Shown: positions 24,012-32,812, counted from the first letter of the stretch. The stretch: DNA of 64,000 nucleotides from Olivibacter domesticus (GCF_900109575.1 NZ_FOAF01000001.1:1273662-1337661); one strand, 5' to 3'. Notes: a model not told the origin generated them from the sequence alone. Program-made: numbers and translations.

Positions 24012-24415
24012 CCTGTAAAAATAGGGATTCCAGGTTGAAGATCAAATCTTAAATGATTTTGATATGAATGTGGATTTATTTTATATATGTAGGCCAATCC
24101 AACTACCGCTCTGGTGCGAAGCGAAACAAAAATAGGCTTGGAATGTTTATAGAATCAAATATAGCAATAGAAAGATGGTAGCATTTATAATTGGCCTCGT
24201 TGTCACAATACTTAGCATTCTCCCACTCCCGAGATACATTATTAAATTTTTCAGTAAGAAAAGGTTTTCGAAACTGTAAAGTTAGCCCTGTATCTGAATA
24301 AGATTAAATGGAACCAACGCCATTAATGAAGAGAACCCTGATCGATTCGATGGATAGCCTAAAGAATTTGGATTTCAGGGTACATCTATATAAAAGAAAA
24401 TAACAGCCAACATTT
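24012..24415. other. Intergenic region with two very short frames
   Basis: Two short frames are present: 24175-24279 (separate entry) and 24308-24403 (31 residues, MEPTPLMKRTL...). Neither has a recognised match, and the second may be the tail of a lost gene. Confidence 0.4.
24175..24279 (+). CDS. Possible 34-residue single-TM peptide
   Basis: The frame encodes a hydrophobic helix MVAFIIGLVVTILSILPL followed by a strongly basic tail (KKRFSK). This layout resembles small membrane peptides or type I toxins, but there is no clear ribosome site, antisense RNA or relative in the window. Confidence 0.25.
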   Translation: MVAFIIGLVVTILSILPLPRYIIKFFSKKRFSKL

Positions 24416-24919
24416 ATGAAACTTATAAAAGGTGATATCACAAAGCTTGAAGTGGATGCTGTTGTAAATGCAGCCAATACTTCCCTACTTGGTGGTGGAG
24501 GCGTGGATGGAGCGATACATCGGGCAGGTGGCCCGGCAATACTCGAAGAATGTAAGCGCATACGTGCAAAACAAGGCGGTTGTAAGGTCGGTGATGCTGT
24601 CATCACTACAGCTGGTAATCTTCCGGCGAAATTCGTGATCCATACCGTAGGCCCTGTGTGGAACGGAGGCAAGAACAATGAAGAAACATTGCTTGCCTCT
24701 GCTTACCGTAGCAGCCTAGCATTGGCACTTGAGCATAAACTCTCATCCATCGCATTTCCTAACATCAGCACGGGTATCTACCGATTTCCCAAAGATCGAG
24801 CTGCCGAAATCGCCGTTAATACCGTCAAAGAATTTCTCAGCGCCAATAATGCCGAGATAGAAGTAACTTTTGTATGCTTTGATGATGAAAATTATAGGAT
24901 TTATAAAGAGCTGATGTAG
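24416..24919 (+). CDS. Macro-domain protein, O-acetyl-ADP-ribose deacetylase type
   Basis: The 167-residue protein is a stand-alone macro domain with all conserved blocks: [39 protein letters not shown] and [12 protein letters not shown]. This matches the YmdB/MacroD class that hydrolyses O-acetyl-ADP-ribose or removes mono-ADP-ribose. It is cytoplasmic. No ADP-ribosyltransferase or sirtuin lies nearby. Confidence 0.93.
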   Translation: MKLIKGDITKLEVDAVVNAANTSLLGGGGVDGAIHRAGGPAILEECKRIRAKQGGCKVGDAVITTAGNLPAKFVIHTVGPVWNGGKNNEETLLASAYRSSLALALEHKLSSIAFPNISTGIYRFPKDRAAEIAVNTVKEFLSANNAEIEVTFVCFDDENYRIYKELM

Positions 24920-25009
24920 CTTTTAATGCGGGTTATGGTTATTTGGAAAAAACATTGATGAGGTGAGGCGGTAATTAAACGGAAAACAAGCAACTATTTG
25001 AAGAAATAA

Positions 25010-25273
25010 ATGGAAGAGAGTTATGACATCAATTTTTTAAAAATTTCACACAAAGGCAGCTCATCTCACAAATCTGAAATATTGGGCAGCAAATTATGTG
25101 GATGCTTTTATTGTCAACAGAGGTATCTACCATCTGAGATTAATGAGTGGATTAATGACATTAACGGCGAAACAGCGATCTGTCCGAAATGTGGCATAGA
25201 TGCTGTTTTGAGTTCTGAATATCCTATTGAAGATAATAAATTCTTAGACGAAATGAATAGGTATTGGTTTTAG
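25010..25273 (+). CDS. Small zinc-ribbon protein
   Basis: The 87-residue protein has two Cys pairs, CGCFYC (about 31-36) and CPKC (about 65-68), the spacing of a zinc ribbon. It ends YPIEDNKFLDEMNRYWF, a conserved tail of a family of small cytoplasmic proteins of unknown function found in many bacteria. It follows the macro-domain gene by 90 nt. Confidence 0.75.
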   Translation: MEESYDINFLKISHKGSSSHKSEILGSKLCGCFYCQQRYLPSEINEWINDINGETAICPKCGIDAVLSSEYPIEDNKFLDEMNRYWF

Positions 25274-25366
25274 TGGTACGCCTATTCAATAAGCTTAGCA
25301 GTCAAAGATACATTAATGGCTCTATACTAATTAATAAGACAAGTTGACAAAACCGAAAATAGTACA

Positions 25367-25629
25367 TCTGTGATATCCGATGAAGTGGTCATCAGTAAAA
25401 CATATCTCATTCGAGAACAGAATTAATGCTAGATAGCGATTTAACAGAACTTCATGGAGTAACAACAAAACGCTTAAACGAACAAGTCAAAGGCAATATA
25501 AACCGCTTTCCGGAAGATTTCATGTTTCAATTGAACGAAAGTGAATGGCAATGTTTGAGGTCGCAAATTGCGACCTCAAACATTGGGCGAGGTGGTAGAG
25601 CCTATCTACCCAATAATACGAGGTTATAG
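25367..25629 (+). pseudogene. Frameshifted, truncated ORF6N gene
   Basis: The sequence follows the ORF6N gene at 8288 from SVISDEVVISKTYLIREQ, but one base is missing after CGAGAACAGAA, giving an in-frame TAA. The remaining frame from 25426 continues MLDSDLTELHGVTTKRLNEQVK...FMFQL to GRGGRAYLP, and then leaves the family before FTEHG and stops. The copy therefore has a frameshift and a lost C-terminal half. It carries the longer version of the intragenic palindrome just before the break. Confidence 0.85.
25549..25585. repeat. 17-bp-arm inverted repeat in the ORF6N pseudogene
   Basis: Arms caatgtttgaggtcgca (25549-25565) and tgcgacctcaaacattg (25569-25585) pair perfectly around the loop aat. 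It is located at the same codons (LRSQIAT) as the repeat at 8508-8536. Confidence 0.95.
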
Positions 25630-26817
25630 CTAAACGATCATTCCATGTGGATCGATTACGAATTTCTTTGCAGCACCTTTGTCGAAATCACTATATCCTC
25701 TCACCGAATCCTGTAAGGAAATCACTTCAACATTGACTGCTTGTGCAATCTTTATTTTATCGTAGAGGATAGCGTTCATCAGCTGTCGGTGGTATTTCAT
25801 GACCGGGCATTGGCCGGTATGAATAGAATGCGACTTGGCCCAGCCCAATCCGATCCGGATACTGAGACTCCCTTTTTTAGCGGCCTCGTCAACAGCACCA
25901 GGATCACCGGTCACATACAGACCAGGAATACCCAGTTGTCCACCGGCACGGGTGACTTCCATGATGGAGTTGAGTACGGTAGCCGGTTGTTCGTGTCCAC
26001 TATCATGGCCATGGCCTTTGGCCTCAAAGCCTACACAGTCAACGGCGCAATCTACTTCGGGCACGCCAACAATCGCTTCGATCTGCTCGGCCAGTGTTGC
26101 GTCTTTTTTCAGGTCTATCACCTCACAGCCAAAACTTTTAGCCTGCATGAGCCTTTCGTCGATCATATCCCCGACGATTACCAGAGCCGCTCCGAGCAAA
26201 TGGCAGGAAGCGGCACAGGCAAGTCCCACCGGACCAGCACCAGCAATATAAACAATGCTTCCCGGTCCCACGCCGGCTGTTACCGCGCCATGGAAACCGG
26301 TAGGGAATATATCAGACAGCAAAGTCAGATCTTTGATTTTTGCCATAGCCTGGTCGCTGTCCGGAAATTTCAATAGGTTGAAATCTGCATATGGAACCAT
26401 GACATACTCTGCCTGCCCGCCAACCCATCCGCCCATATCTACATAACCATAGGCTGCGCCGGGACGGGACGGATTCACATTCAGGCAAATGCCTGTCTGG
26501 CCTGCCTTACAATTGCGGCAACGGCCACATGCAATATTAAAAGGGACCGAAACCAGATCGCCGACCTTAATGAACTCGACATCCCGTCCGGCTTCGATTA
26601 CAAGCCCGGTAATTTCATGGCCAAGTATAAGCCCTTCCGGGGCGGTTGTCCGTCCGCGGACCATATGCTGGTCGCTGCCGCATATATTGGTGGATACTAT
26701 TTTCAGTATTACGCCGTGCTCACACTTACGGTTACCCAGTGCAAGTTTCGGATATTCTATTTCTCTTACTTCCACCACTCCCGGTTTAATGTAAGCTACC
26801 CCATGGTTCTGACACAT
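25630..26817 (-). CDS. fdhA: Zinc-dependent formaldehyde dehydrogenase, glutathione-independent type
   Basis: This is a 395-residue medium-chain alcohol dehydrogenase family enzyme. The catalytic zinc ligands Cys46 (NICGSD) and His67 (GHE) are present, and the structural zinc Cys set is 97, 100, 103, 111. The NAD-binding motif is GAGPVGLACAAS. The insert and the C-terminal IRIGLGWAKSH are characteristic of Pseudomonas-type FdhA, which oxidises formaldehyde or other aldehydes with NAD without glutathione. It follows an HbpS/GlcG-like gene by 18 nt, and an AraC-type regulator is divergent. Confidence 0.9.
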   Translation of the reverse strand: MCQNHGVAYIKPGVVEVREIEYPKLALGNRKCEHGVILKIVSTNICGSDQHMVRGRTTAPEGLILGHEITGLVIEAGRDVEFIKVGDLVSVPFNIACGRCRNCKAGQTGICLNVNPSRPGAAYGYVDMGGWVGGQAEYVMVPYADFNLLKFPDSDQAMAKIKDLTLLSDIFPTGFHGAVTAGVGPGSIVYIAGAGPVGLACAASCHLLGAALVIVGDMIDERLMQAKSFGCEVIDLKKDATLAEQIEAIVGVPEVDCAVDCVGFEAKGHGHDSGHEQPATVLNSIMEVTRAGGQLGIPGLYVTGDPGAVDEAAKKGSLSIRIGLGWAKSHSIHTGQCPVMKYHRQLMNAILYDKIKIAQAVNVEVISLQDSVRGYSDFDKGAAKKFVIDPHGMIV

Positions 26818-26835
26818 AAAATTAGATTTTTATTT

Positions 26836-27237
26836 TTATTTAATTGCATCTGCGCCGGCCTGGGCAACGATATGGTCGTTTTCCACCGAATCGCCGGAAA
26901 CACCGATAGCACCTAAGATAACACCATCCGAATTTTTGATAAGCACGCCACCGGGAAAAGAAATAAGCCCACCATTTGAATGTTCGATGTTGTAAAGCGG
27001 GCCGCCGGGCTGAGACAGTTTACCTATTTCACCGCTGTTCATATTGAAATACCTGGCCGTGCGGGCTTTTCTCTGGGATATGTCAATGGATCCGAGCCAT
27101 GCATCGTCCATGTGTGCAAATGCGACCAGATTGGTACCGCTATCCACCACTGCAATGTTCATTAAAGTATTGATCTCGATTGCTTTGGCTTTTGCTGCTA
27201 AAATAGCAGCTTCTGCCTGTTTTAAGGTAATGTTCAT
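26836..27237 (-). CDS. HbpS/GlcG-family protein
   Basis: The 133-residue protein matches the GlcG/HbpS (DUF336) fold, with start [28 protein letters not shown] and the glycine-rich FPGGVLI and GAIGVSGDS blocks. Relatives bind haem or small ligands and accompany oxidative-metabolism genes. It is the first gene of the operon with fdhA. A second family member at 35068-35496 also sits with an oxidoreductase and an AraC gene. Confidence 0.88.
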   Translation of the reverse strand: MNITLKQAEAAILAAKAKAIEINTLMNIAVVDSGTNLVAFAHMDDAWLGSIDISQRKARTARYFNMNSGEIGKLSQPGGPLYNIEHSNGGLISFPGGVLIKNSDGVILGAIGVSGDSVENDHIVAQAGADAIK

Positions 27238-27252
27238 AATTTAGATATTTTA

Positions 27253-27272
27253 GTATTGGGATATCCCAATAC
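27253..27272. promoter_or_regulatory. 20-bp perfect palindrome upstream of the HbpS-fdhA operon
   Basis: gtattgggat is followed directly by its reverse complement, only 15 nt before the HbpS start codon. A dimeric repressor or an RNA hairpin covering the ribosome site could act here. Confidence 0.55.
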
Positions 27273-27299
27273 AATATTAGCGGTATGATTCCTGAAGAT

Positions 27300-27333
27300 A
27301 TGGAACGATCCTATTTTTTAATGGAACGATCCT
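27300..27333. promoter_or_regulatory. Direct repeat, probable AraC-type operator
   Basis: atggaacgatcct occurs at 27300-27312 and 27321-27333, exactly 21 bp apart, so both face the same side of the helix. This is the usual form of AraC-family half-sites, between the AraC gene and the operon it would control. Confidence 0.6.
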
Positions 27334-27463
27334 CTTGAAAATATAGCGGGTTAGCCCACCTTATTATTATTTTTTCTTAATTTTAGAAATAGATATTGGC
27401 ACGTGCTTAACAGATAAACAAGTTGATCGCCTAAGTTAAGATGAGTACCCTTAAATCAAAAAT

Positions 27464-28378
27464 ATGGACCATATTTGCAGACTTGCGCCTATAAACCTGA
27501 GTGACAGCACCGCACTGGATACCCTGGTGGAACATAGAAGGGTATTCAATCTGAAACATTGTGAGCTGAATATCTATGAAACTTACCACCAGTGTAGCGA
27601 TGTAATATTGTCTTATGATGGATTGGTTATTTCCAGCATGATGCGTGGACGAAAAGTTATGTCGCTTGACGGCGATGATGGGTTTGTTTTCCTGCCGGGA
27701 GAAAGCGTTATTCTCCCTCAGGGCATTTCGATGAAGGTTGACTTCCCAGATGCGGACCTGAAACATCCGGTACAGTGTGCAACGCTTGCTCTTGATTGGG
27801 ACATGGTTAACAAAAACCTGGCTTTCCTTAACGAGCATTATCCCAATACCGCCCCCCCTTTCGAATGGAAACTTAATTTCGCACGGTATCATTTTTTTAA
27901 TAACCGGGAACTGGCAAGCAGTCTCAACAAGCTGATCAGCATTAGCATGGAAGAAAATACAGCCAAGGACGCGTTGGCAGATCTTTCCTTGAAGTTTTTA
28001 TTACTCAGAATCATCCAGACCCAAAACATGGAAACCATCCATGAGGGACGGGCGAAACAAGATCATCGCTTTATGCCCGCTATACAATATATTCATGACC
28101 ACCTCACAGAAAAGATTAGCGTGGATACACTTGCAAGGGAGGCATGTATGAGTAAGCCTTCCTTCTTTCAAGCCTTTAAGGAAACCTTTCTTATGTCGCC
28201 TTTAGACTACGTTATCCGGCAAAGGATTGAGCTGGCCAAAAAGATCATGGCAGATCCAACCATCACTACCACGGAAGCTTGCTATCAGTCCGGCTTCAAT
28301 AATCCTAACTATTTTATAAAACTGTTCAAAAGGCTGGAAGGCATTACCCCAAAAATATACCGTGAAGCAAGGTTATAA
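27464..28378 (+). CDS. AraC-family transcriptional regulator
   Basis: The 304-residue protein has a cupin-like sensor domain (about 1-180) and a C-terminal AraC double helix-turn-helix (about 205-300). The latter shows VDTLAREACMSKPSFFQAFKE and TEACYQSGFNNPNYFIKLFKR. It is divergent from the HbpS-fdhA operon, so it is its likely regulator, with the direct repeats at 27300-27333 as binding site. The N-terminal type is seen in regulators of aldehyde or alcohol genes. Confidence 0.88.
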   Translation: MDHICRLAPINLSDSTALDTLVEHRRVFNLKHCELNIYETYHQCSDVILSYDGLVISSMMRGRKVMSLDGDDGFVFLPGESVILPQGISMKVDFPDADLKHPVQCATLALDWDMVNKNLAFLNEHYPNTAPPFEWKLNFARYHFFNNRELASSLNKLISISMEENTAKDALADLSLKFLLLRIIQTQNMETIHEGRAKQDHRFMPAIQYIHDHLTEKISVDTLAREACMSKPSFFQAFKETFLMSPLDYVIRQRIELAKKIMADPTITTTEACYQSGFNNPNYFIKLFKRLEGITPKIYREARL

Positions 28379-28414
28379 CTCGTGTGTAATTACACATAAC
28401 CAAAATAAAAAATC

Positions 28415-28507
28415 ATGGATACTAAATTTTTAATATTTCCGGCATTAGAGACCGAACGCTTAAGCCTAAGAAGATTGTCTCTTGCCAATGTCCAGGCACA
28501 AATTTAA
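28415..28507 (+). pseudogene. N-terminal stub of a GNAT acetyltransferase
   Basis: Thirty codons read ...FPALETERLSLRRLSLANV, the standard start of RimJ/RimL-type N-acetyltransferases (LETERL-x-LR). The frame then stops at TAA and no acetyl-CoA-binding domain follows. It is a truncated relic behind the AraC gene. Confidence 0.6.
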
Positions 28508-28553
28508 TCGGGTTTAGTCTCCATCTAAGAGGTTTTTTTAAAGTTATGGAAAA

Positions 28554-29585
28554 TTATTTTTTAACGATATTATTCAATTCTGCGTCAAACAATCTCGCGA
28601 ATTCTTCGGTTGATAAAATGTGATCCTGCTTATGGGAATTTTTGGCCAGACTATATCCCCATTCGGTAGCAGCCTTTCTTTGATGGGGTGTACCATGGTG
28701 CGAATCGACCGCAAAATCGCAATCACCTGTATTAAAAAAGACTTCAGCAACTTGTTGCACATCATTTGACTGCATAGCTGCTCCACTAGCGTGCGCCAAA
28801 AAGTATGCGGCATAGGCATCTGCCATTAATTCGATACGGCGGGAGGTTTTTGGGATTAGTTTCATACCCGTTTTTAAGATCCCCAAATCATATTGAATGT
28901 GGTGCCCGAACTCATGAGCCAGAATTGCTTGCGGAGCATTATCTCCATAACCAAGTGCAGCGAAACCCTGTAATAATCCGTCGCCAATAATAATTTTAGC
29001 CGGAATTTGACCAACATTAGCAATGGTTGTATCGGGTATAGCAAATTGATTAAAAGTAAAAGCGGGATGGTCTCCATTGAGGAACTGCGGATACTTTTTA
29101 AGTAAAGTGGCTATCGAGTCGGCGTAGTGGTTTGCTTTGTCATCACTATAGCCGTAAACGCTTTTGTACATTTCAAAAACTTTACTCCGATCTTGCAGCA
29201 TAGAACCATGCGATGCAACCTTGATGACGTTAATGGACCCGATATTCCAAAAGCGTTTCAGATCTTTGAAGGTTTTATTAACCTGATCGGTATATTCACC
29301 ATTAACTCCAAAATATTGGTTTTCAGCACTGTTTTCAAAATGCAATGCGTAAAAATTAGCCAGGTTTGACATTTGTAGCTCCTCACTGGCTGCAATGATA
29401 GTTGGCTCTTTACCCCAATTAACAAACTGTTGAAAAAGCCAGAGACGTAGAGGGGGCGTATCGCAGAGACTGGGCTCCTCTTCGGCTAAATCCGGGGCAG
29501 CGGGAAGATCATCTGTTTTTCTACAGCCGGAAAATAAAATAAAACAGGTTGCAATAGTTGTGGTGAGGATATTAATCTTTTTCAT
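28554..29585 (-). CDS. Zinc metallopeptidase-like lipoprotein
   Basis: From the ATG at 29585 (alternative 29603) the 343-residue product has the signal MKKINILTTTIATCFILFSGC, with lipobox LFSGC. The middle carries AHEFGHHIQY, a zinc-binding HExxH, followed ~25 residues later by RRIELMADAYAAYF, where Glu or Asp supplies the third ligand. HGTPHQRKAATEWG near the C-terminus also fits the neutral zinc metallopeptidase group (YpfJ-like). It is probably an outer-membrane-anchored periplasmic protease. It stands alone. Confidence 0.8.
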   Translation of the reverse strand: MKKINILTTTIATCFILFSGCRKTDDLPAAPDLAEEEPSLCDTPPLRLWLFQQFVNWGKEPTIIAASEELQMSNLANFYALHFENSAENQYFGVNGEYTDQVNKTFKDLKRFWNIGSINVIKVASHGSMLQDRSKVFEMYKSVYGYSDDKANHYADSIATLLKKYPQFLNGDHPAFTFNQFAIPDTTIANVGQIPAKIIIGDGLLQGFAALGYGDNAPQAILAHEFGHHIQYDLGILKTGMKLIPKTSRRIELMADAYAAYFLAHASGAAMQSNDVQQVAEVFFNTGDCDFAVDSHHGTPHQRKAATEWGYSLAKNSHKQDHILSTEEFARLFDAELNNIVKK

Positions 29586-29603
29586 AGGATATTTGCCGTT
29601 CAT

Positions 29604-29941
29604 AACGATTGTGAGAGTAAATAGAATGTATATAAAATCATGGGACTTTTAGTTATGGATATTTGGAGTAGTATTTCGTGTGTTGAATTCATGTTTAGAC
29701 TACAAATGTAAACTACCACTGACATCTTACTGTCAGCAATCGGGCGAAGTGATCAAATTCAGATTTGAAGTGGCAAAACCATACCTTGAATAGCAAAGTG
29801 GTGGTCACGAAGGATAATATACCACCCGTCTCTAAACCGCCGAAATTGACGACAAATGCGAAGATTGAAGGTAACGACCTTCGTAATCCGGTTCAACAGA
29901 AAGGAATAGAAAATCCATTAGATCGTTCTTATAGCACAAAT
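29604..29941. other. Intergenic region with operator-like repeats
   Basis: No gene is supported between the metallopeptidase start and the end of the barrel gene. A plus-strand frame from 29765 overlaps the barrel gene and is not convincing. The notable elements are the repeats at 29701-29736. Confidence 0.4.
29701..29736. promoter_or_regulatory. BlaI-like TACA/TGTA site plus adjacent inverted repeat
   Basis: tacaaatgta (29701-29710) fits the TACA-nn-TGTA pattern bound by BlaI/MecI/CopY repressors. Next to it, ctgaca-tcttac-tgtcag (29719-29736) is a perfect 6-bp inverted repeat. Both lie about 115-150 nt upstream of the metallopeptidase gene. No BlaI gene is in the window. Confidence 0.35.
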
Positions 29942-30754
29942 CTAGTGATCATGCCCAGGTTCCCAAATCAGACGAAGGAAACTGCTCAATTTTTCTCCTT
30001 CAGAAACGATTGGGATGCCGGTCACTATTCCTATCAGCATGTTATCTGCAATACTTACTCTTAATTGCGGGCGTGCGACCATGCTGAAATCTTTGGCGGC
30101 AAATTCTTTATTAACCTCTAATCCAACGAAGTTTCTTGTTTGGGGAACCATAAAATGGAAGCTGGTATTCACCTCGTAATTACTTTTCCATTCTTTCTCA
30201 TTAAACATCTTTTCTACGCGGGGTCCTGTATAAACCAGGCTATGAAAGTTGCTTCCCAATCTCTTGGCGACAACTAAAAAGGGATTGAAAAGGTTTCCTC
30301 CGATAAAGGGTTCTTTACCGTAACTTTCAATATCCGCCAGTATAATTTCATTGATATACCCCAAAGCAAAACTAGACCTATACTTTTCGGAAACGAGAAA
30401 TGTCCATTGGATTGCGCTTTTAACGCTCTCTATTCTGGACGATGGAGCGTCATTTGTTCCATTCTGACTGGCGTAATAAGTGAAAGGAACTTCAAATTCC
30501 ACTCCTAATCTATTTGCGGGAGCAAATTCATATTCTACCAGTGCGTGATAACTATCATATTTCTTATTATCTGTTAGTCCAAAACCAAAGTTCCATTCTT
30601 TTTCGCCTTTTCTCGCGCCTAAATCCCGAATCAGATCAATGTATAAGGGCTCAGCATGTTCAATCTTCACGGGTTGACTACCCTCCTCTTGAGCAAAAGT
30701 ATTTATGCAGGAAAAAAAAGCGGTAATATAAACAAAAAAGGAGTGGCGTGGCAT
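29942..30754 (-). CDS. Outer-membrane beta-barrel protein, putative
   Basis: The 270-residue protein has a signal peptide ending INTFAQ. The mature protein begins with HAEPLYIDLIRDLGARKGEKEW, shown here as a conserved start of a Bacteroidota family, then about ten amphipathic beta-strands such as NRLGVEFEVPFTYY and FVGLEVNKEF. This suggests a small outer-membrane barrel. No function is known to me for the family. Confidence 0.65.
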   Translation of the reverse strand: MPRHSFFVYITAFFSCINTFAQEEGSQPVKIEHAEPLYIDLIRDLGARKGEKEWNFGFGLTDNKKYDSYHALVEYEFAPANRLGVEFEVPFTYYASQNGTNDAPSSRIESVKSAIQWTFLVSEKYRSSFALGYINEIILADIESYGKEPFIGGNLFNPFLVVAKRLGSNFHSLVYTGPRVEKMFNEKEWKSNYEVNTSFHFMVPQTRNFVGLEVNKEFAAKDFSMVARPQLRVSIADNMLIGIVTGIPIVSEGEKLSSFLRLIWEPGHDH

Positions 30755-31072
30755 AAACGTTATCTACAGGTCGTGATCAAATCTATATTCTGCTGCCAAA
30801 TATAGAAATCTGAATCTAAACCATGCTTTTATAAGCCAAACATTAGAAAACTCTAATATATAAAGGTTTTTTCAATGAAATATTTGCAAAAAAATGGCCG
30901 TCGACCCCATGCTCAACAACCCCTGCATTTAAAGGCCAAGCATTTGTTAGACAACGGCCGTGTAATGGATGCCTGCAAAGTGCTGTTGATGTAGCTTTTA
31001 CATCCTGTTACTTCCAGCGGGAGAGATCCCATAGCATATTTATCTGCGCCACATCTAAAATACAGGCAACGG
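30755..31072. other. Gene-free stretch
   Basis: About 318 bp with no gene I can support. It has a short palindrome acggccgt near 30954 and a cysteine-rich minus-strand frame (30913-31095) that overlaps the VOC gene and looks like chance. Confidence 0.45.
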
Positions 31073-31540
31073 TTATTTTTCTTCCAGATCAGCAATGATT
31101 ATTTTTTTCATTTTCATCACTGCCTTAAAGGCATATTTCTGCTTTGCCTTGTCCTTATCTGACTCCAGTTCAAAATATCGCTCCGGTACTATTTGCCAGG
31201 AAAGTCCGTACTTGTCTTTCAGCCAGCCGCAGGGACCTTCGCTACCTCCATCGGCAGTGAGCGCTTCCCAGTAATAATCTACTTCAGCCTGGTCTTTACA
31301 GTGCACCACAAATGAAACCGCCTCCGTGAATTTGAACATTGGTCCGGCTGCTAATAGCTGGAAATCCATTCCCAGGATATGAATAGTAGCGGTATCAAAA
31401 TCACCTCCAGCGTCGGGTTCGTTTTTAAAAGCTTTGTGTGATATCAGTCTGCCGTCTTTGAAAACGGACAAATAATATTCTGCCGCTTTTTTAGCATCAT
31501 TTTCTAACCATAAACATGGAGTTATTGTTTGCTTTGCCAT
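31073..31540 (-). CDS. VOC-family protein (PhnB-like)
   Basis: The 155-residue protein matches the PhnB/3-demethylubiquinone-methyltransferase-like group of the vicinal-oxygen-chelate fold. Motifs are TPCLWLENDAKKAAEYY at the start, FQLLAAGPMFKFTEAVSFVV in the centre and GPCGWLKDKYGLSWQIVP. Enzymatic role is not known. It lies 56 nt after the DUF1801 gene on the same strand. Confidence 0.88.
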   Translation of the reverse strand: MAKQTITPCLWLENDAKKAAEYYLSVFKDGRLISHKAFKNEPDAGGDFDTATIHILGMDFQLLAAGPMFKFTEAVSFVVHCKDQAEVDYYWEALTADGGSEGPCGWLKDKYGLSWQIVPERYFELESDKDKAKQKYAFKAVMKMKKIIIADLEEK

Positions 31541-31596
31541 TTCTTTTTGATTTTAATTGTTTTTGTATAATTTATCGATTACTAATTGATTTCATT

Positions 31597-31974
31597 TCAA
31601 TATTTCCATTTAGCATCATTTTCTTTCAAATCGTTTACCCGATACTCAGCTATTTTTTTAATGAGTTCGATTGGTAAGGGCTCATCATACTGGAATTGAA
31701 TGCTGTCCTTATTAGTTGTATAGTTTGCCAACTCCTTCAGGAAAGGTTGCATTGCAGGTGCTGTAGGAAAAAAATTCAGATGATTTTTGAATGCTGCATA
31801 CGAAAACAGAATTCGGTTTTCGACAAACGCGGGATATCCCCATTTCAATTCTTCTGAAGCATTTGGCGCTACTTCTTTTAATATGGTCCGAATTTCCTTC
31901 AACTTCTGCTGTGCGTTTTCGGACGCAGCGCTGATGTATTCGTCTATGTTGCTTGGCTTCGCATTCGGTTTCAT
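31597..31974 (-). CDS. DUF1801 / YdhG-like protein
   Basis: The 125-residue protein has IDEYISAASENAQQKLKEIR and SEELKWGYPAFVENRILFSYAAFK, broken here as the core of the DUF1801 (YdhG, iron-chaperone-like) family. It shows a conserved Trp-Gly-Tyr-Pro turn. It is cytoplasmic and probably in one transcript with the VOC gene. Function is uncertain. Confidence 0.85.
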   Translation of the reverse strand: MKPNAKPSNIDEYISAASENAQQKLKEIRTILKEVAPNASEELKWGYPAFVENRILFSYAAFKNHLNFFPTAPAMQPFLKELANYTTNKDSIQFQYDEPLPIELIKKIAEYRVNDLKENDAKWKY

Positions 31975-32161
31975 AATGTTGTTTTTTAAACCATTAATCT
32001 CTATAACAAAGATGCAAAGACTATTTAGTAATTGTGATGTGCATTAATGACAACAAAGAGGGTGATTTACGACAAAATTTATTTTACGGTTGTATTTATT
32101 ATGCCAATACATCAGTGGGTGCTTATGATCAACGGTGTGAATTGCCTTCTCTTTTGGTGGC

Positions 32162-32812
32162 TTATTCACTCCAAGGTGAGTGCAAGATGCAATCGCAGAA
32201 ATTTTTTCTTTTGAAGTTGGGTATCATAAAGGCACAGACATCGGCTTTTATATTACCAAATGTTGTTTCGGTTTTATGCTCAAATCCACCAAAAAAAGTA
32301 GGAATGATTTTTTGTTTGAAATCATTTCTTGGAAAGGCTTTAACAATTTCTTCCCGATGTTCAGTGGTCAAATGTTCGTAACCTTCTCCCATAACGTCTA
32401 ATCCTACTCCTGAATACATCAAGGCTACTTCATTTTCTTTATGCTCTGCAATGCCAATAGTGGTATGCAAAGCAATGGTATCCCAAACCAATTGGAGCTT
32501 TTCTTTTGCCACTCCATGGCTTCTCAAGAAATCCCTTGCGGCGTTGGCTCCGTCCACTTCAAAGCGGAAGTTTTCACTACTATAATGTGATACAAGACCC
32601 AAATCGTGAAACACAGAGGCCACATACAGCAATTCTGTATCATGAGCCAAATTATTACGTTGTGCGTTTAACGAAGAGAATAAGAAAACACGCAGGGAAT
32701 GGTTGTAGATAAATTCTGTGCCATGTTCCAACAAAAGCTCTGTAGCTTGTGTAGCAATTTTGCTGTCCGGGATAATAATGCCGGCTACTTTTTTTAAACG
32801 ATTTACTGCCAT
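32162..32812 (-). CDS. HD-domain protein (cyanamide-hydratase-like)
   Basis: The 216-residue protein has the HD-domain signature: His38 (YNHSLRV), His69-Asp70 (VFHDLGL) and a later His in IALHTTIG. The layout around it resembles the cyanamide-hydratase/HDIG-like group of metal-dependent hydrolases. The substrate cannot be predicted. It lies downstream of the AraC locus at 32897 on the same strand and may be its target. Confidence 0.85.
   Translation of the reverse strand: MAVNRLKKVAGIIIPDSKIATQATELLLEHGTEFIYNHSLRVFLFSSLNAQRNNLAHDTELLYVASVFHDLGLVSHYSSENFRFEVDGANAARDFLRSHGVAKEKLQLVWDTIALHTTIGIAEHKENEVALMYSGVGLDVMGEGYEHLTTEHREEIVKAFPRNDFKQKIIPTFFGGFEHKTETTFGNIKADVCAFMIPNFKRKNFCDCILHSPWSE

Noticed and set aside
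25741-26794. Several long plus-strand frames opposite fdhA
   Set aside because: The fdhA frame is complete with all zinc ligands; the opposite frames are a by-product of its higher GC content.
29765-30064. 99-codon plus-strand frame
   Set aside because: It overlaps the end of the beta-barrel gene on the other strand, and its second half is clearly the antisense of that gene.
30913-31095. Cys-rich frame and an attC-like gttagac core near 30950
   Set aside because: The putative core sites do not pair as in a real attC, no integrase or cassette array is present, and the frame overlaps the VOC gene.
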